A stretch of DNA of 58,004 nucleotides from Zygnema cylindricum (GCA_037447655.1 JBBHKE010001321.1:45848-103851); one strand, 5' to 3'. Positions 20,427 through 32,800 are shown, numbered from the stretch's first letter. Numbers and translations are program-made. The notes: generated from the letters alone by a model not told the origin.

Positions 20427-21461
20427 TGCTGAAATTAATATATTTCTAGAGTATTTTCTAAGTTTAAATATGTTAGTATGAAAGAAAAGAAAAGGACGGG
20501 CGGCCTGCCTCCACCTCCTCTCTCTAACCCCCATACTTGTTGTAGTCACTGAAGGATAGAGAGGGTGGTTGATCCATGGCTGCCTTAGTTGGCAGTTATT
20601 TTTAGTAGGTTACTAAAACTATACCTGATGGACCCGGGTTTTGATCCCGGTACCTGCGATTCGTCAAGTTGGTCGATAGCGGTCAGCTTTATCCTATTAG
20701 ACTATGACCAATGCTAAATGATATAGTTTGTGATAGATATATATATATATATATTAAGGGAGGAACAAATCCATTTAACTAAAATTGTATACGACATGCA
20801 TAGATACAGTTTTATGAAAGTACGAAGTACGATTCTATTTCAAAATGGATACCACGCATTTTGTTTCGACAGTGAAACAAATGTCGCGCAAGTATTTATA
20901 ACGGCTAAGATTGCGTCTCGTTGCAAATCCAACAGCGCACATCATCGCCAAAATCCTGGAGTGGTCACTTTGGCGTTTTGTGACGTGGCATGACCCGGAG
21001 CCACGTCGAGAGATGACATCCGGTCATGGGAATTTCGAGGAATGTACGGACGAGTGAAAAAAAGACACGCGTCCGCTTAATAGCCTTGTCATACATAGGT
21101 CGTACAAAAGGTACTCCGGAAGTAGTACTTTCTGGTACAGAACTGTAATCTGTTTGGTCTTTACTTCAGTTGATAGAAGTTATTAGAGGGAATCAGGACT
21201 TAGAAAATTTTGGTAGGTCACCTCTCCCTTTGAGAGTTTGTACAAATTGGCATTTTTACTGCCTCATAACGTATCGGTTGGTTGACCGTTTTCAGTGATT
21301 ATTTTTCCTACAGACTCAAAGGAGTCCAGACTCCACGGGGGTGCATTCAGATTGTCTGCTTGTCTACTTGGGTAGCAGTGGTTGCCATTGAAAGTGGGTT
21401 AGTTAATAACTATCTAGAGGCTTCCTGTATTCTGTAGTCCAATGGAGGACACAGAATTGCA
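20427..21461 (+). repeat. E1 3' LTR (1035 bp)
   Basis: Starts TGCTGAAATTAATA and ends GAATTGCA; noticeably diverged from the 5' LTR (many substitutions and a length change in the AT run), so E1 is old or chimeric. The partner gag-type ATG is retained 20 nt before the end. Confidence 0.9.
20612..20709 (-). other. tRNA-like Pol III module in E1 3' LTR (antisense)
   Basis: The T arm CCGGG-ATCAAAA-CCCGG is a perfect 5-bp stem with 7-nt loop (compensatory relative to CCAGG/CCTGG in other copies), then GTCCATC plus A and T4 (20615-20618). Confidence 0.55.
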
Positions 21462-21609
21462 GACACCTCACTTGTCCCGAAACAACTCCCCATAAGTGCT
21501 TTTCGAAAAGCAATCCCTCCATCGTAAACTCCTTATAAGTGAAGTTTGTTCAATCAAATATAGGCACCCTAGATGGTGGGCCCATAACCTGAAACTTTGA
21601 GATCTCCAT
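21462..21609 (-). pseudogene. gag N-terminus of a second E2-type copy, truncated by E1
   Basis: Minus-strand start codon at 21609-21607 inside the LTR, frame through PBS (21589-21575, GGTTATGGGCCCACC), then about 40 codons of gag ending at the E1 LTR. It directly follows LTR 21590-22741, so LTR-int-LTR-int tandem organisation is implied for E2. Confidence 0.75.
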
Positions 21610-22741
21610 AGGTCCTCAAAGTAGGCAACTCAAAAGAAGCTTATCTAGAAAGTGCTGACTCCAAGTTGATATAAACCCAATGACTGACACCACGACAATC
21701 ATAACCCCAATACAGCTTTACCGCTGTGAAATAAGACTTTCTGTGTGCTCAGTTCCCTCACAAAATGCAAAGTTAGAATATGAGTTTTGGATAACAATCC
21801 CGTCTTTGACTTTCCCTTAGAAACACCGCCACCCTGGCAGGCAAAGACTTTGACCGACTACACCCGTGTGTAGCTTAGACTCTGCAGAGTTCGGAGCAAA
21901 AAGAATCACTGAAAATGGTCAGCCTAGTGAGTTGATATTAAATGGCAAAGTCTGCTGATTTATACAGATGCTCTATATGAGAGAGGCGGCTACCTACCAA
22001 AATATTATAAGTCCTAAAAACCCTCTCTAAGCCCCCTAGTATTGAGCTACGAACTAATCATATGACTGTACTGTACAAGAAAGTACAAGTTCCGAAGTAC
22101 TTTTTGTACGGTCCTTGTATGATATCGCCATAATGTGACATTTGTCACATAAAGACATATCATCTTGCATTTTGGAGATCCCGCAATCCTCCACGATATC
22201 GCCACGTGTCATTCGGAGTGGCGGCGCCCAAAAAGGCCAAGGCGACCATTCCGGAATTCCGGTTCGCACGACGGCCGTCGATGAAGATCGACATTTAATA
22301 CTGACTGTCGAAATAAAATGTCGTTCCTTTAATTTGGTGCGGTCTAGAATTCGTGCGGTCTAATTCATTTCCTTGTACAGTACGTCTTGTAATATGTTAA
22401 ATGAAACATATTGGGTCGCCAATGTTTAGATAATTATCGTACCCTATATACTCTAGCACTGGTCCTAGATTAGAGAAAGCTACCGGCTACCGGCTAGTCT
22501 TATGCACGATAGGTACCAGGATCAAATCCTGGAGGCGACAACCACTTTTTGATACAGACTTAGTTTCTAGCCTATTCCGTGTCTCCTTGGACAGCATAGG
22601 CAGCCATGGTTCTATCTCTCTCCCCGATCTTCAGTGACTACAACAAGTATGGGGACTGGAGAGTGGAGCGAGAGCAGACTGCCTTTGCTGACTTTCTCTT
22701 TTTCTTTTTCCTATATAGACCTAGAAAATACATTAGTTTCA
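21590..22741 (-). repeat. E2 LTR shared by two internal regions (1152 bp)
   Basis: On the minus strand it starts TGAAACTAATGTATTTTC after the PPT of 22742-24723 and ends CAAAGTTTCA before PBS 21589. It contains the U3 stem-loop (TTCAGTGACTACAACAAG) and the tRNA-like module. Confidence 0.85.
22461..22550 (+). other. tRNA-like Pol III module in E2 LTR (antisense to element)
   Basis: D-arm-like GAGAAAGCTACCGG, B-box GGATCAAATCC at 22519-22529 in a perfect T arm CCAGG/CCTGG, 3' end AGGCGAC plus A, T5 at 22546-22550. Confidence 0.6.
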
Positions 22742-24743
22742 TGACTCTCCTTATTTTCTAGTATAATTTACTTTTCAACCCAATAAAAAACATCTTTTTT
22801 GTTTTCTTTCTCTTCTTTCTTTTCACTTTATAAAACGTTAAGTGAATATCCTCGTGTTTAAAGGAGTATATTAAATGTGGCGAAATAAACATTGCATCTT
22901 GTTGGTCACACATTATATTTTGCATGCAACTTTTCATAAATCCGAGGTCATGGAGCAAGGATTTTATCAACCTCATCTCTTTCTCATCCGAGCAACATGT
23001 TAATTCGCGCTTGCAGTTCAAACAACAATCCCATCCCTAATCCGCAACACGGACCCAGATGCTAACCCTTTTACGGGCACACCTTCATAGATGGCATCAC
23101 TCCCACCAGTGATTTAAAAACCATTACCCCCCAAAATTACCCTTAAATCAAGAGTCCCCACTAAGTTCTTTATAAAATCTACATCTTCCGAACTCATATT
23201 TTTATCTATGATAATTACCCTATTTTCTGATTTTTCCTCACTCTCTCCCATGGATTACTTTCCGCTATCACTATCTATTTTAATTCCCAAAATATATTCC
23301 TCCTCCCCTAAACCTTTCATCATATATTCCTCTTCTCCCCTTATCCTTTGGAGCCCCCTCTAGATTTACTTCTCCCCTTTACTCAGAATCTGTTGAAGTC
23401 TCCCTTTCCGACCAGTTTTCTGTTTCCAAAATATCTATGACATTATCCTCATTATTTTTATTTTTCCCTTTTTCAATTATGGATCCTAGATCCGACTTTT
23501 TCATTTCTAAGTCATACAATCTACACTCCTTAAAATCCTCAAGTACCTCCTCTCTCTTTACTTTCCTTATACCTCCAAAAACACACTGTTGCTTTCGTGG
23601 AATTTCTGTGTGTTTTTTTCTCTTTCCCATTTTACCGATGTGAATAAGCTCCTAAATATCTACATCCTCTTTCTCCTCTTCCCCTTCTTTTTCCTCATTC
23701 CCATTCCAACTTCTAATTTCTTCCAAACAAGGAGACCCCTCCATATAGTGAACCAGTTCAATACAAAACAAGCAAACCCCTTTTTCAAAGATCCCCTTTC
23801 TTTTCCTCTCTCTCTTTTTCCACCGAAGTTCCGATAAGGTTTACCTTTGTCTTTCTTCCTCTCTTCACGCTTCCGCTTCTCACCGTCATTCTTCTTATTA
23901 CGCTGTCGCAAGTCAACAGTAGTGTTAGTGCATTTACCCTGTCACTTCCCCTACGAAGCTCTAAAGTTCTTTCCCTCACAAGAATTATCTCTATGGTAAT
24001 GCTCCAAGTCCATAAGGAGCGATCCATTTCTTGTATACGATTAATAATGTTTTTCGTACTCATCTGAGAGTTTCATGATTAGTGTGTTAATGTTTCTCTT
24101 CTTAGATTCTACATATCACGCACTAGCAAGCTAAACATATAACACAACAATATCATTGCAAAACTCTATCATGCTACCGCCTTCATAAACATAGGCCTCT
24201 ATTTTCTGTTTTACTAACTGCTGCCTCTGTATAGTCTCACTCTTATAAATGTGACTTAGTGTTTCCTAGATTTCCAAAGACTTCTTTATATTTAAAAAAG
24301 TAATAGATATGGACTTATACACAAATCTAAGTATGATAAATTTTGCTATAGTGTTTTTGTAGTCCCAAACTTTTCCGTCATTTTCTTCATTTTTTAGTTT
24401 ATTTATAACCTTACAAGTTGTACCGTAGCCAAGAGCCTAGCTCCCCTCACCATAAGAGTTCCTTTTCCCTTCTCCCCTTTTTCCCTTTCCACGGAAATGA
24501 TTTTCCTTTCACCTTCCGTTGCATTTGAACTCCAGTAAGATTTCTGAGAAGCGTTAGATGAATCTCCGTAGTGAGTTCCACCTAAGTCGGAGGCGGATAC
24601 CACACTTGTCCCAAAACGATTTCCCATAAGTGTATTTCGAAAAGTAGTCCCTCTATCATAAATCCCTAATAAGTTAATTCTGTTCCATCAAACATAGGCA
24701 CTCTAGATGGTGGGCCCATAACTTGAAATTCTATGGGTTCCAT
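22742..24743 (-). pseudogene. E2 internal region: decayed non-autonomous gag-like ORF
   Basis: The start codon at 24743-24741 is 20 nt inside the LTR and the PBS AGTTATGGGCCCACC is at 24723-24709. Gag remains (RSYWSSNATEGERKIISVER) and the segment PRKQQCVFGGIRKVKREE (about 23570) and ETENWSERETSTDSE (about 23390) match the 629-aa protein of array T, so E2 is an older copy of that family. The knuckle region near 23700-23760 is damaged. No integrase or RT core is present. The PPT is just before 22741. Confidence 0.8.
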
Positions 24744-25735
24744 TTCCCCACAAAAATTGCAGATCCAAAAAAGCTTTTCTAGATGGTGCCGACTCTAAGT
24801 TGATACAAACCCAAATGACTGAAACCTTGATAGTCAAAACTTCAATACAACTTCACCCTTGTGAAAAAAGACTTTCTGTGTGCTGAGTTCCCCCACATAA
24901 TGGAAAGTTAAAATATAAGTATTTGGACACATTCCCCCACCTTGAATTTCCCTTACAAATACCGCCACTCTAGCAAGAAAAAACCCTGACTGACTACATC
25001 TCAGTGTAGCTTAGACTCTCGTGAGTCAATCGCAAAAAGATTCACTAAATTTTCTCCCCTGGGCAATTAGTTATGGTTGGCCAAAGATGGCCTATAAATA
25101 CAAAAGGTCACCTGGAGAGAGGCGCCACAAACACGCTAAATCCCTTAACTCTTACTCAGTACTACCTACTACTCTACCCTTGGCCAATCAAAAGAGTATA
25201 TAGTACAATAAGGTATAGTGGCCGATTGTACTTCTTGTACGGCCATTGTACAACATGGCTTTCTGTTTGACACTTGTCAACTTGGGAGCCATCGTTCCTC
25301 CTCCCATCTTTTCAGGCGTCCAATGATGTGGTGCCACGTGGCACAGAGCGCTGCCATGTTCGAAATCCGCCAAATATTCATTCGGGTTTGGCGAGGGCGA
25401 AGACGTCCGTTCGATCATGTATTTTACACTGTTAGATTTGCGTCTGCGAGCGCCGTTTGACTATAGATGTTGTTTCGTCAATTTTGGTCTGTTTAAGTGA
25501 AAGTGACGTTTGCGTGACAATTTAATTAATTACCGAACCATATAAGTGTATCGTTTCGTTAACACCTTAATGGTTAGGCTTACGTCTATATAGTATTCCG
25601 CAGAGATAGGTTAAAATCGTGTTTAGGGCAACATTTTGGTAATCTATCAATTTGTGTGCCTGAGTGCCTGTTTTTTTCAGACTCTGGCTGCAACCATGGT
25701 GACTCTCTCTCTCTCTCTCTTCACTCTAGAGACTA
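24724..25735 (-). repeat. E2 5' LTR, degenerate
   Basis: Inner end TGAAATTCTATGGGTTCC (plus-strand reading) next to PBS. It retains CCACGTGGC G-box (about 25335), GTAC-rich promoter, a weak tRNA-like region and GCAACCATGGTGACTCTCTC corresponding to the U3 hairpin arm. The outer end cannot be fixed exactly. Confidence 0.65.
25563..25638 (+). other. Degenerate tRNA-like module in E2 5' LTR
   Basis: CCTTAATGGTTAGGCTTACG (D-arm/A-box-like), GGTTAAAATCG (weak B-box) and T4 at about 25634, in the usual order and spacing. Confidence 0.4.
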
Positions 25736-28700
25736 AATTAAGAAGTGAATATTAATTACTTCTTTTCAACAAAGTTCTTGAATTTTGACCCTTGAACCTA
25801 AAAAAAATTTAATAACACTAATTATCACTTTATGTTTCTATAGGTACGGTTTAACTAGCGTCAATAACTCTATGTTGGACATTTTTTAAGAAGTGTGGTG
25901 TACGAAATATGTTTAGTTCTAAAAATACTCATTTTTTCATAAAAGTGTATAGAAAAAGTGTTACATAATGACGTGAAGAGGGGGAAAGTGGGTTTGCCTT
26001 GACACGTGAAAGTGCACTCAAAGTAATAAAGTCAGGGGGAAGTCATGCAAACTTGTTTGCACATGTTCAAACATTGACTATTTAAACACAAACAAATATA
26101 ACTACAATATGGGTATGTGCATGCAAATTAGTGTGATATGTATAAATTAACGTTAATGATTTGTTAGGTTTAGGACCATAAACCCAAAATAGAGTTAATA
26201 ACACTATTTTTTTGTTTAATAATGTCTTAACACTAAGTTATTGAAGGTGTAATTTACGAATTCAAAAATTACTGGCGTACGTTATCGTGAGTCTTTATGC
26301 ACTTACGGGTATGTGCCCATGTAACCAATACTTTGAAGTGATACTTTTAATTTTAGGAAAGATTCTCCATATTACTTTGCATAGCATTCCAATGTGCGAA
26401 AATGAAATCAAAAATTCAAAATATGACGGGCGTAGACGTGGATAGAACTTGTGATGGTTGAAGAGGACTACGAAGCTTCTGATAATTTGTGATGCCTTCA
26501 AACACATGGGCTATTCTAAACGCCTGTTTTTTTGAGACATTTTAGATGTCTAATGTTAAGCGGTATTGTGACCTCGTGCTCATTTGTTATGGCGTCGACG
26601 TTACTAATTCTAAAGCGTTTCTTTATAGCTTTCCAATTTTGTGTTTTTGAGAGGTCTACAACCGTCACATTCCAAAGTTATGATTTCATTTTCGTACATT
26701 GGGACGCTCTTTAAGTAGTACCGAAAATATTCACTAAAGTCAAAAATAATTCTTCAAAGTATCGATTACATGGAAGCACCCCATTACATGAAATTTTTTG
26801 ATGAGCTATTGTAGATTTGCGTGTCCTTCGGTCAAAAAGATAAAAACGCCAAAATGGAGTAAATTCAAAGTATCAAGATGACGTTCATTGGTAAAAGCAA
26901 TATTTCATACGGCAAAAGATTTTATGGTTGAGGATTAAACTTTGTTGTAAAACGATAAATAAAAACCCGATACTTTAATAAAACTAATTCAACGCCCTTG
27001 AATTTTGATATTTGAATCTAAAATATAATTAATAATTATATTTTTTCCTTTACTCTAATATAGTTACTATTTAATTAGTGTCAACAACTCTAATTTGGAT
27101 TGTTTTTTTATATTGTAGTGTACGTAATGTTTCAGTTAGTACTATAAATACTCATACAAAAGTAAAGAAAAAGTGTCAATTAAAGGCATCAACTCGAGAA
27201 AGTGAGTGCGTCGACATGGGAAAGTGTTGTTTTGGAAGCCTTAAGTCCTCTCTATATCTTGTTGTTATACTGCCATGTTGCGCTAAGTCTAACATCGCAG
27301 CTGGAAACCTTCAGCACTCTACACTTGTTGCTGTGATGCTATGCTGCGCTGATCTGACATCGCAGCTGCGCTGCTCTAATATCACAGCCACTCTGATAGA
27401 TCATAGCTGTCATAGCAGTCACAGCAGAGTCAAAGCAGCTATAGCAGTCAGCGCAAGAAAGGTGTTCCGAATATTAGTCAGTTTGTGTGAAGATAAATTG
27501 ACGGGGACATGATTTAGTGAGTATATAACTCCAAAGGGAGTACACAGATTTGGTGCACTTCAGGCACACGTGTTCGTCCGTGAGGAAGTCAAATGTGGTT
27601 GTTCTCGAAGAAAAAGTACAGTTTCAATAGAGGACTGATGGTACACGTGGAGGTTCATCTTCAGTGATGAAAGAATACGCGGACGGAGGACGGAGTCCGC
27701 CGTCATTTTTGGAAGGGAACTCTTGACAGCGTCGTCATTTCAGCAGACGAACTTTGACCACGCACTATTTCATTTTAGTGGCTGTCCGCTCCTTGATCGT
27801 TGTAATTATTTCATGTACGGTTGACGGTGGGGTTTTTGTTCAATGAAGATTAGTGTACCAATCGACCATGGTAATTATGGCACGGCGTGATCAGCTGTAT
27901 GTTCACTTGTATATCTAGGACTTACATTATTTTTAGGAAGTAGGATACATTGTTGTATGAAAAAAACTGCGAAGCAGTTTTTGGGTGTTGTGAATTGTAA
28001 GATCATTGTGATCTTTTTGCTGAACCTTATGAGATTCTGCATGTGGTTTCTTAGGTGTTTATTCTATATTATGCCAAATTTTCAGACCTAGGGTGAGTCT
28101 AATTTGCTTGGGGCTTTATTGTTAAGTTGGTCGTTGGTGGGATTTCGTGAGAGTTTCCTCTTTGCATCATTGATTGTCATGGCAACTGCCGGCGCTTCTT
28201 CGTCTTCTTCAGTGGCACTTGTTGTCTCAAATCAACAGAAAGCACTCATATTTAATTTTAGTAAGAAAGACGGGGGAAAATAGCGCGAACCTGTTCTCAC
28301 ATGTTCAAAGGTTGTCCATGTGAACACAAACTATATTGGCTACAATATGGGAATGGATATCCAAATTAGTGTTAGATGCATACATTAGCGTTAATTTTGG
28401 TGTTAGGCCCTCGAACCCAAATATATTTCAAATAGTTGCTTGACAGTAATAGCAATTATCCTTGTGGTTTCGACGATTCCTCTTCTCTCCTGTGGCTGGG
28501 TGCCTCGGGTGGTCGAACCTTTTAGGAATGTATCTGCATCAAAGTAAATGCCACGTAAATACATCGGCACATACTCTTTTTGCTTTGCCGTTTGTCTAAA
28601 AGAGAAAAGCACTATAGTCACATTCGTCTGTGGTGACAACGATAATTCATCGTCGATTGTTTTTGTGTAAGATTGTGCGGCGTTGAGTGATTTGAGTTTT

Positions 28701-28794
28701 GATTCGCTTTGTCGTGTACCAATTATGATGTACTAAAATGAGACACGTGATACAATCCTATTTGTTTTGTTTCGCGTGTTATCGCTCACAATGT
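25736..28794. repeat. AT-rich DNA with diverged dispersed repeats
   Basis: Blocks near 25790-25980 and 26995-27180 resemble each other (CTTGAATTTTGA, TTTAACTAGCGTCAA/TTTAATTAGTGTCAA, AAATACTCAT). Blocks near 26050-26200 and 28285-28430 also do (CACATGTTCAAA, CTACAATATGGG, AAATTAGTGT, TTAGGTTTAGGACC/TTAGGCCCTCGAACC). They look like old copies of one element, perhaps related to the CACTAAT-rich DNA elsewhere. Open frames up to 144 codons (27078-27512) have no protein-like signature. Confidence 0.5.
27260..27460. repeat. GCAGC/CATAGCAG-rich imperfect minisatellite
   Basis: Repeated CATCGCAGCTG, CATAGCAGTCACAGCAG and related words, similar in style to 10085-10225 and to 55825-55865. Confidence 0.55.
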
Positions 28795-28800
28795 TGTTGA
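28795..28800 (+). repeat. First 6 bp of the E4 5' LTR, cut off by E3
   Basis: TGTTGA; the LTR continues at 35248 with the duplicated GTTGA then AATCAAGAG. This places E3 five to six bases inside the E4 LTR. Confidence 0.8.
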
Positions 28801-29551
28801 TGAAACTCTGAGACCTCCATAAGTCCTCAGAGTGGACAGCTTCCAAGAAGCCTCTAGGATAATCCTGACCCCTTTGTGTTTAAGCAAAAATAACTGACAC
28901 CCTGGCAGACAAAAACTCTGACCAACTTCACCCCTGTGAAGACAAGACTCCCCTGAGTCGATAGCAAAAAGAATCTCTGAATTTGCTCCCCTGAGCAGTA
29001 AGTTATGGAGGGTCAAAGTTGACCTTTTGTACAGAAGCTCTCTGGGAGAGAGGGTCCTATCTTCTAATTTTTCTAAGTCCTATCTCTCTCACAGACTCTA
29101 TCTACTGATGTACGGAACCAATCAGAATTGAGTTCCGTACGCAAAAGTACAGCTGCCGGTGTACTTTATGTACGGATATTGTACGACATGGCCAAAAAGT
29201 CGACACATGTCAAATCCGGATTCGGTGCCATAATCTCCGGAGATTCCACAATCCAACGGAATTTCGCCACGCGTCATCCGATGTGGCGATGGCCACAAAC
29301 CGCCGAAATCTTCCTCCGCGATCTCGGCGCTAATCCCGGCCGTCCGATTAAATTCGGCCTTAATCGTAGCCGTAATAAATACATGCGCGGTATTTGTTTC
29401 ATTTACGAAACAAATGCGCTGTACTGATTTTTGTCCGTACCGTAAGTCGTACATTATATATTACAGGATCTATGTATCCCGTAATTCATTTCAGTTAAAT
29501 GGTTTATCGCACGTATACATATTTAAATAAATATCAAACTATATGCTACGT

Positions 29552-29650
29552 AACACTACCGCTAGACTTAACGGCTAAGGCTACCGGCTACTTCCTGACT
29601 GCCTGCCAGTAGGTACATGGATCAAATCCTGCCGCCGGCACATACATTTT
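29552..29650 (+). other. tRNA-like Pol III module in E3 3' LTR (antisense)
   Basis: AACGGCTAAGGC D-arm/A-box-like segment, B-box GGATCAAATCC at 29619-29629, 3' end CCGCCGGC plus A, T4 at 29647-29650. Confidence 0.6.
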
Positions 29651-29714
29651 AATTAAATATATAATCCCTAATATAAAATTCCCGTAAACCTCAGGATAGC
29701 CAAGGTAGCCATGG

Positions 29715-29780
29715 CTCTAGCTTCCTCTCCAATTTCTCAGTGACTACGACAAGTTTAAGAGTTGGAGAGAGAAGTTAGAG
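29715..29780 (-). other. U3 stem-loop of E3 3' LTR
   Basis: CTCTAGCTTCCTCTCCAA pairs with TTGGAGAGAGAAGTTAGAG (about 17 pairs, one bulge). The loop carries the motif read on the element strand as ACTTGTCGTAGTCACTGA, nearly invariant across the LTRs where this region is intact. Confidence 0.65.
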
Positions 29781-29849
29781 ATAGACTGCCTCGACTTCTA
29801 TATTTCTTTTCAGACCTAGAAAATACTAATAAAACCATTAGTTTCTACA

Positions 29850-29866
29850 CTCCCCTTATTTTCTAG
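29850..29866 (-). promoter_or_regulatory. E3 polypurine tract
   Basis: CTAGAAAATAAGGGGAG on the minus strand, abutting the 3' LTR and including the pol stop codon TAG. Confidence 0.9.
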
Positions 29867-32800
29867 TCAATCTTTAATTTCAGACCACACTTCTCCCTGC
29901 AAAAAATTAGCTTAGGGGAAGGCACAGGTTTGGTCATCATATCTGCTACCATCTCACTATCTGGTCTGTACTCTAAACTGATTATTTTGTTTTCTACTTT
30001 CTCTCTAACAAAGCTGAGTCTGATGTCCATGTGTTTGGCTTTAAAATGGTGTTTAGGATTGGCAGAAATAGCGATTGCTGCCTGATTATCACAAAATATT
30101 TTCTGCACACCACTCTTAAGGTGACCAAGCTCACCAAGCAAAGACTTGACCCACATCAATTCTTTTACAGCAGAGCAAGAGGCCATATACTCAGCCTCCA
30201 TGGTGGACTGAGCAATAACCTTTTGCTGTTTGCTACTTCAACAGCAAGCCCCATCACCCACATATAATACATATCCAGAAGTACATCTCCTCATCGGAGC
30301 ATCACCATAACTGGCATCACTCCAAGTAGTGATGTCAGTATTCTCCCCACCCAAATGCAACCATAGATCTCTAGTTCCTACCAAGTATCTAAGGACTCTC
30401 TTAGCTGCCTCCCAATCCTTCTTAGTGGGAGCATTTAGACTTCTACTCAGCACTCCTACAGCTGCAGCTAAATCCGGCCGGGTACAATTCATAAAATAGA
30501 TTAGACTTCCCACTACTTGCCTGTAAGGAATAGTCTGCATGAACTTCTGTTCTTCAGGAGATAATTCCTCGTCTAAGACTATGACTCCTTCTTCCTCACT
30601 CCCCTCACTTCCCTTCTTCAATTCCATTGGAGTTGTACAACTATTAGCTTTATCCATTTGAAATTTTTCAAGCATGTTCCCTATTGCTTCCTTTTGAGTC
30701 AATCTTATAATTTTTCTTTTTCGGTCTCTCTCTACTTGAATTCCCAAAATATATTTTGCTTCCCCCATATCCTTCATTTCAAATCTCCCCTTAAGATCGG
30801 TTTTCAGTTTATTAATTTTTTCCATTGATTTACTTAAAACAAGCAAATCATCAACATAAATTGCAATAAATATAAAACCTTCCTCATCTTCGAAAACATA
30901 GATTGAGTGATCTGAGCTGATCCGAATATATCCTAGACCGGTAAGAAACTCATCAAGCTTCTTATTCCACTGTCGGGGCGCCTGTTTCAAACCATAAAGA
31001 GATTTAATCAGCCGGCATACCTTACTCTCCTTTCCTTCTTCCACAAACCCTTCGGGTTGTCGCATGAAGATCTCCTCTTCTAATTCTCCATGCAAAAAGG
31101 CTGTTTTGATGTCCATCTGGTGCACTTCCATGTCTTCCGCCGCTGCTAAACTGAGAAGTATGCGGACGGAGGGAAATCTGACCACCGGGGCAAAGGTTTC
31201 CTCGTAGTCAATTCCTTCCTTTTGTGTAAATCCCTTTGCCACTAATCTGGCCTTGTAGCGCTCGATTGTGTTATCTGGGTTCAGTTTTAGTTTGAAAACC
31301 CACTTACAACCGATTGGTTTTCGGTTAGGTGGACAGTCCATCAGCTCCCAAGTATCGGCTGCCATGATTGAAGCCATCTCCTCATTGATGGCTGTCTTCC
31401 ACCGGTTTCTTTCTGGACAACTCATCGCCTCTCGATAAGTTTGAGGTTCATCTTGATGAGATAGTTTAGTTACCTTGTTATTAACCTGTTTTTCTTGCAG
31501 TCTTTTGCTACTTCTCCTCCCTCCCTCAAAATCTGAGGCCGGAATAGATGGTTCTCGTGGATTCTTTCGAACAAACTCGGCTTCTCCCCTATCCCTTGAT
31601 TCCGAATCAATTTCCACCACGTCTTCCGCTTCGAGTAGAGTTGTCACTGGAGTTTCCACAGCCGAGTCCTTTTCGGTCTGATTTGTTCCTGCAAGAATGT
31701 CATCGTCTCTAAAACCTGGATAGTTAGGAAGCTCAAAGTCATCAGAATTTTCTGACTCAAATCTGATTTTTACTGACTTTGTATATTTGAAGGGATCCAC
31801 AGACTTTCCTTCATCCATAACTACTAGATGCTTTACTAAGATTATATCTTCTCTTTTTAGATCATAAACTCTATATCCTTTAACATCCTCATCATATCCT
31901 AATAAGTATCCCGGTTTTCCTTTAGGATCTAGCTTCCAATTGGACCGATCAGTATCTAGACTGAATACTTGACTGCCGAAAACCTTTAAATGAGATAAGT
32001 CTGGTTTCCGGCCTGTCCATCTCTCATAAGGTGTTTGATCTTTTATAGCTGAAGTAAGAACTCTATTTTTGAGGTAATTAGCACAGTTCATTGCTTCTGC
32101 CCAAAACCTTTTTCCTATCTTCTTATCCGACAACATACTTCTAGCACTATCACTTAGTGTTCTATTTAACCTTTCAGCTACCCCATTCTGTTCAGGATTT
32201 TCTGGCACTGTCTTTTGGTGTTGAACCCCATCTTCCCTCAAAAAATCCTCAAACTGGTTAGAAGTATACTCTCCACCATTGTCACTCCTTACTCTCTTGA
32301 TTGGAGTTTCATGGAGTTTTTCGCTCCATGCTTTATATTGTCTAAAACAGTCCTCAGCTTCTGACTTGTTTTTCAAAAAATATACTCGGGAATACCGAGA
32401 CCAATCATCAGTTATAGTCATCATAAATCTCTTCCCCCCCGGTGAGGGCACTCTAGCCGGTCCCCAAATATCTGTGTGTACTAGATCTAGAAGTTTTTCT
32501 CCCTTGTAGGTGGCTGTTTTTGGAAAGGGTAATCTGTGTGCTTTACCTTGAGCACACCCACTACAATCACTTATATCATCACTCTCACTGAACTGAATCC
32601 CTTCCACCACTCCCATCTTTTTCATCTCTCTTAACTTATCTAGATTCACATGCCCAAGCCTCTTATGCCACATCATAATATCATGAACACCAGCATAATA
32701 AAGTTTCTTCGTTTCATTACTTAAGATCAGCCTAAACATCCCATGGCTACCTTTCTCAGCAATGAAATAGACATCCTCCTCAAAACTAGCAGTAAAGACT

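Larger units (their letters stand above)
15004..21461 (+). mobile_element. E1: Ty1/copia-type LTR retrotransposon, full-length but decayed
   Basis: Order: 5' LTR, PBS, Gag, PR, INT, RT, RNase H, PPT, 3' LTR. Integrase preceding reverse transcriptase defines Ty1/copia. Many stops and frameshifts. The flanks (GTTAT left, GACAC right) are not a target duplication: the left neighbour is a tRNA-Val repeat, the right neighbour is the gag of another element. The present copy may therefore be a recombinant of two insertions or have suffered a flanking deletion. Confidence 0.9.
28801..29849 (-). repeat. E3 3' LTR
   Basis: Minus strand TGTAGAAACTAATGG to GAGTTTCA. It carries the U3 stem-loop (29715-29780), tRNA-like module, a GCGCGGTATTTGTTTC dyad, and the duplicate of the gag start codon. 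Confidence 0.95.

Noticed and set aside
29128-29427. 99-codon frame repeated at 34527-34826, and its antisense partner
   Set aside because: Lies in E3 LTR promoter sequence, out of the polyprotein frame; duplicated because LTRs are duplicated.
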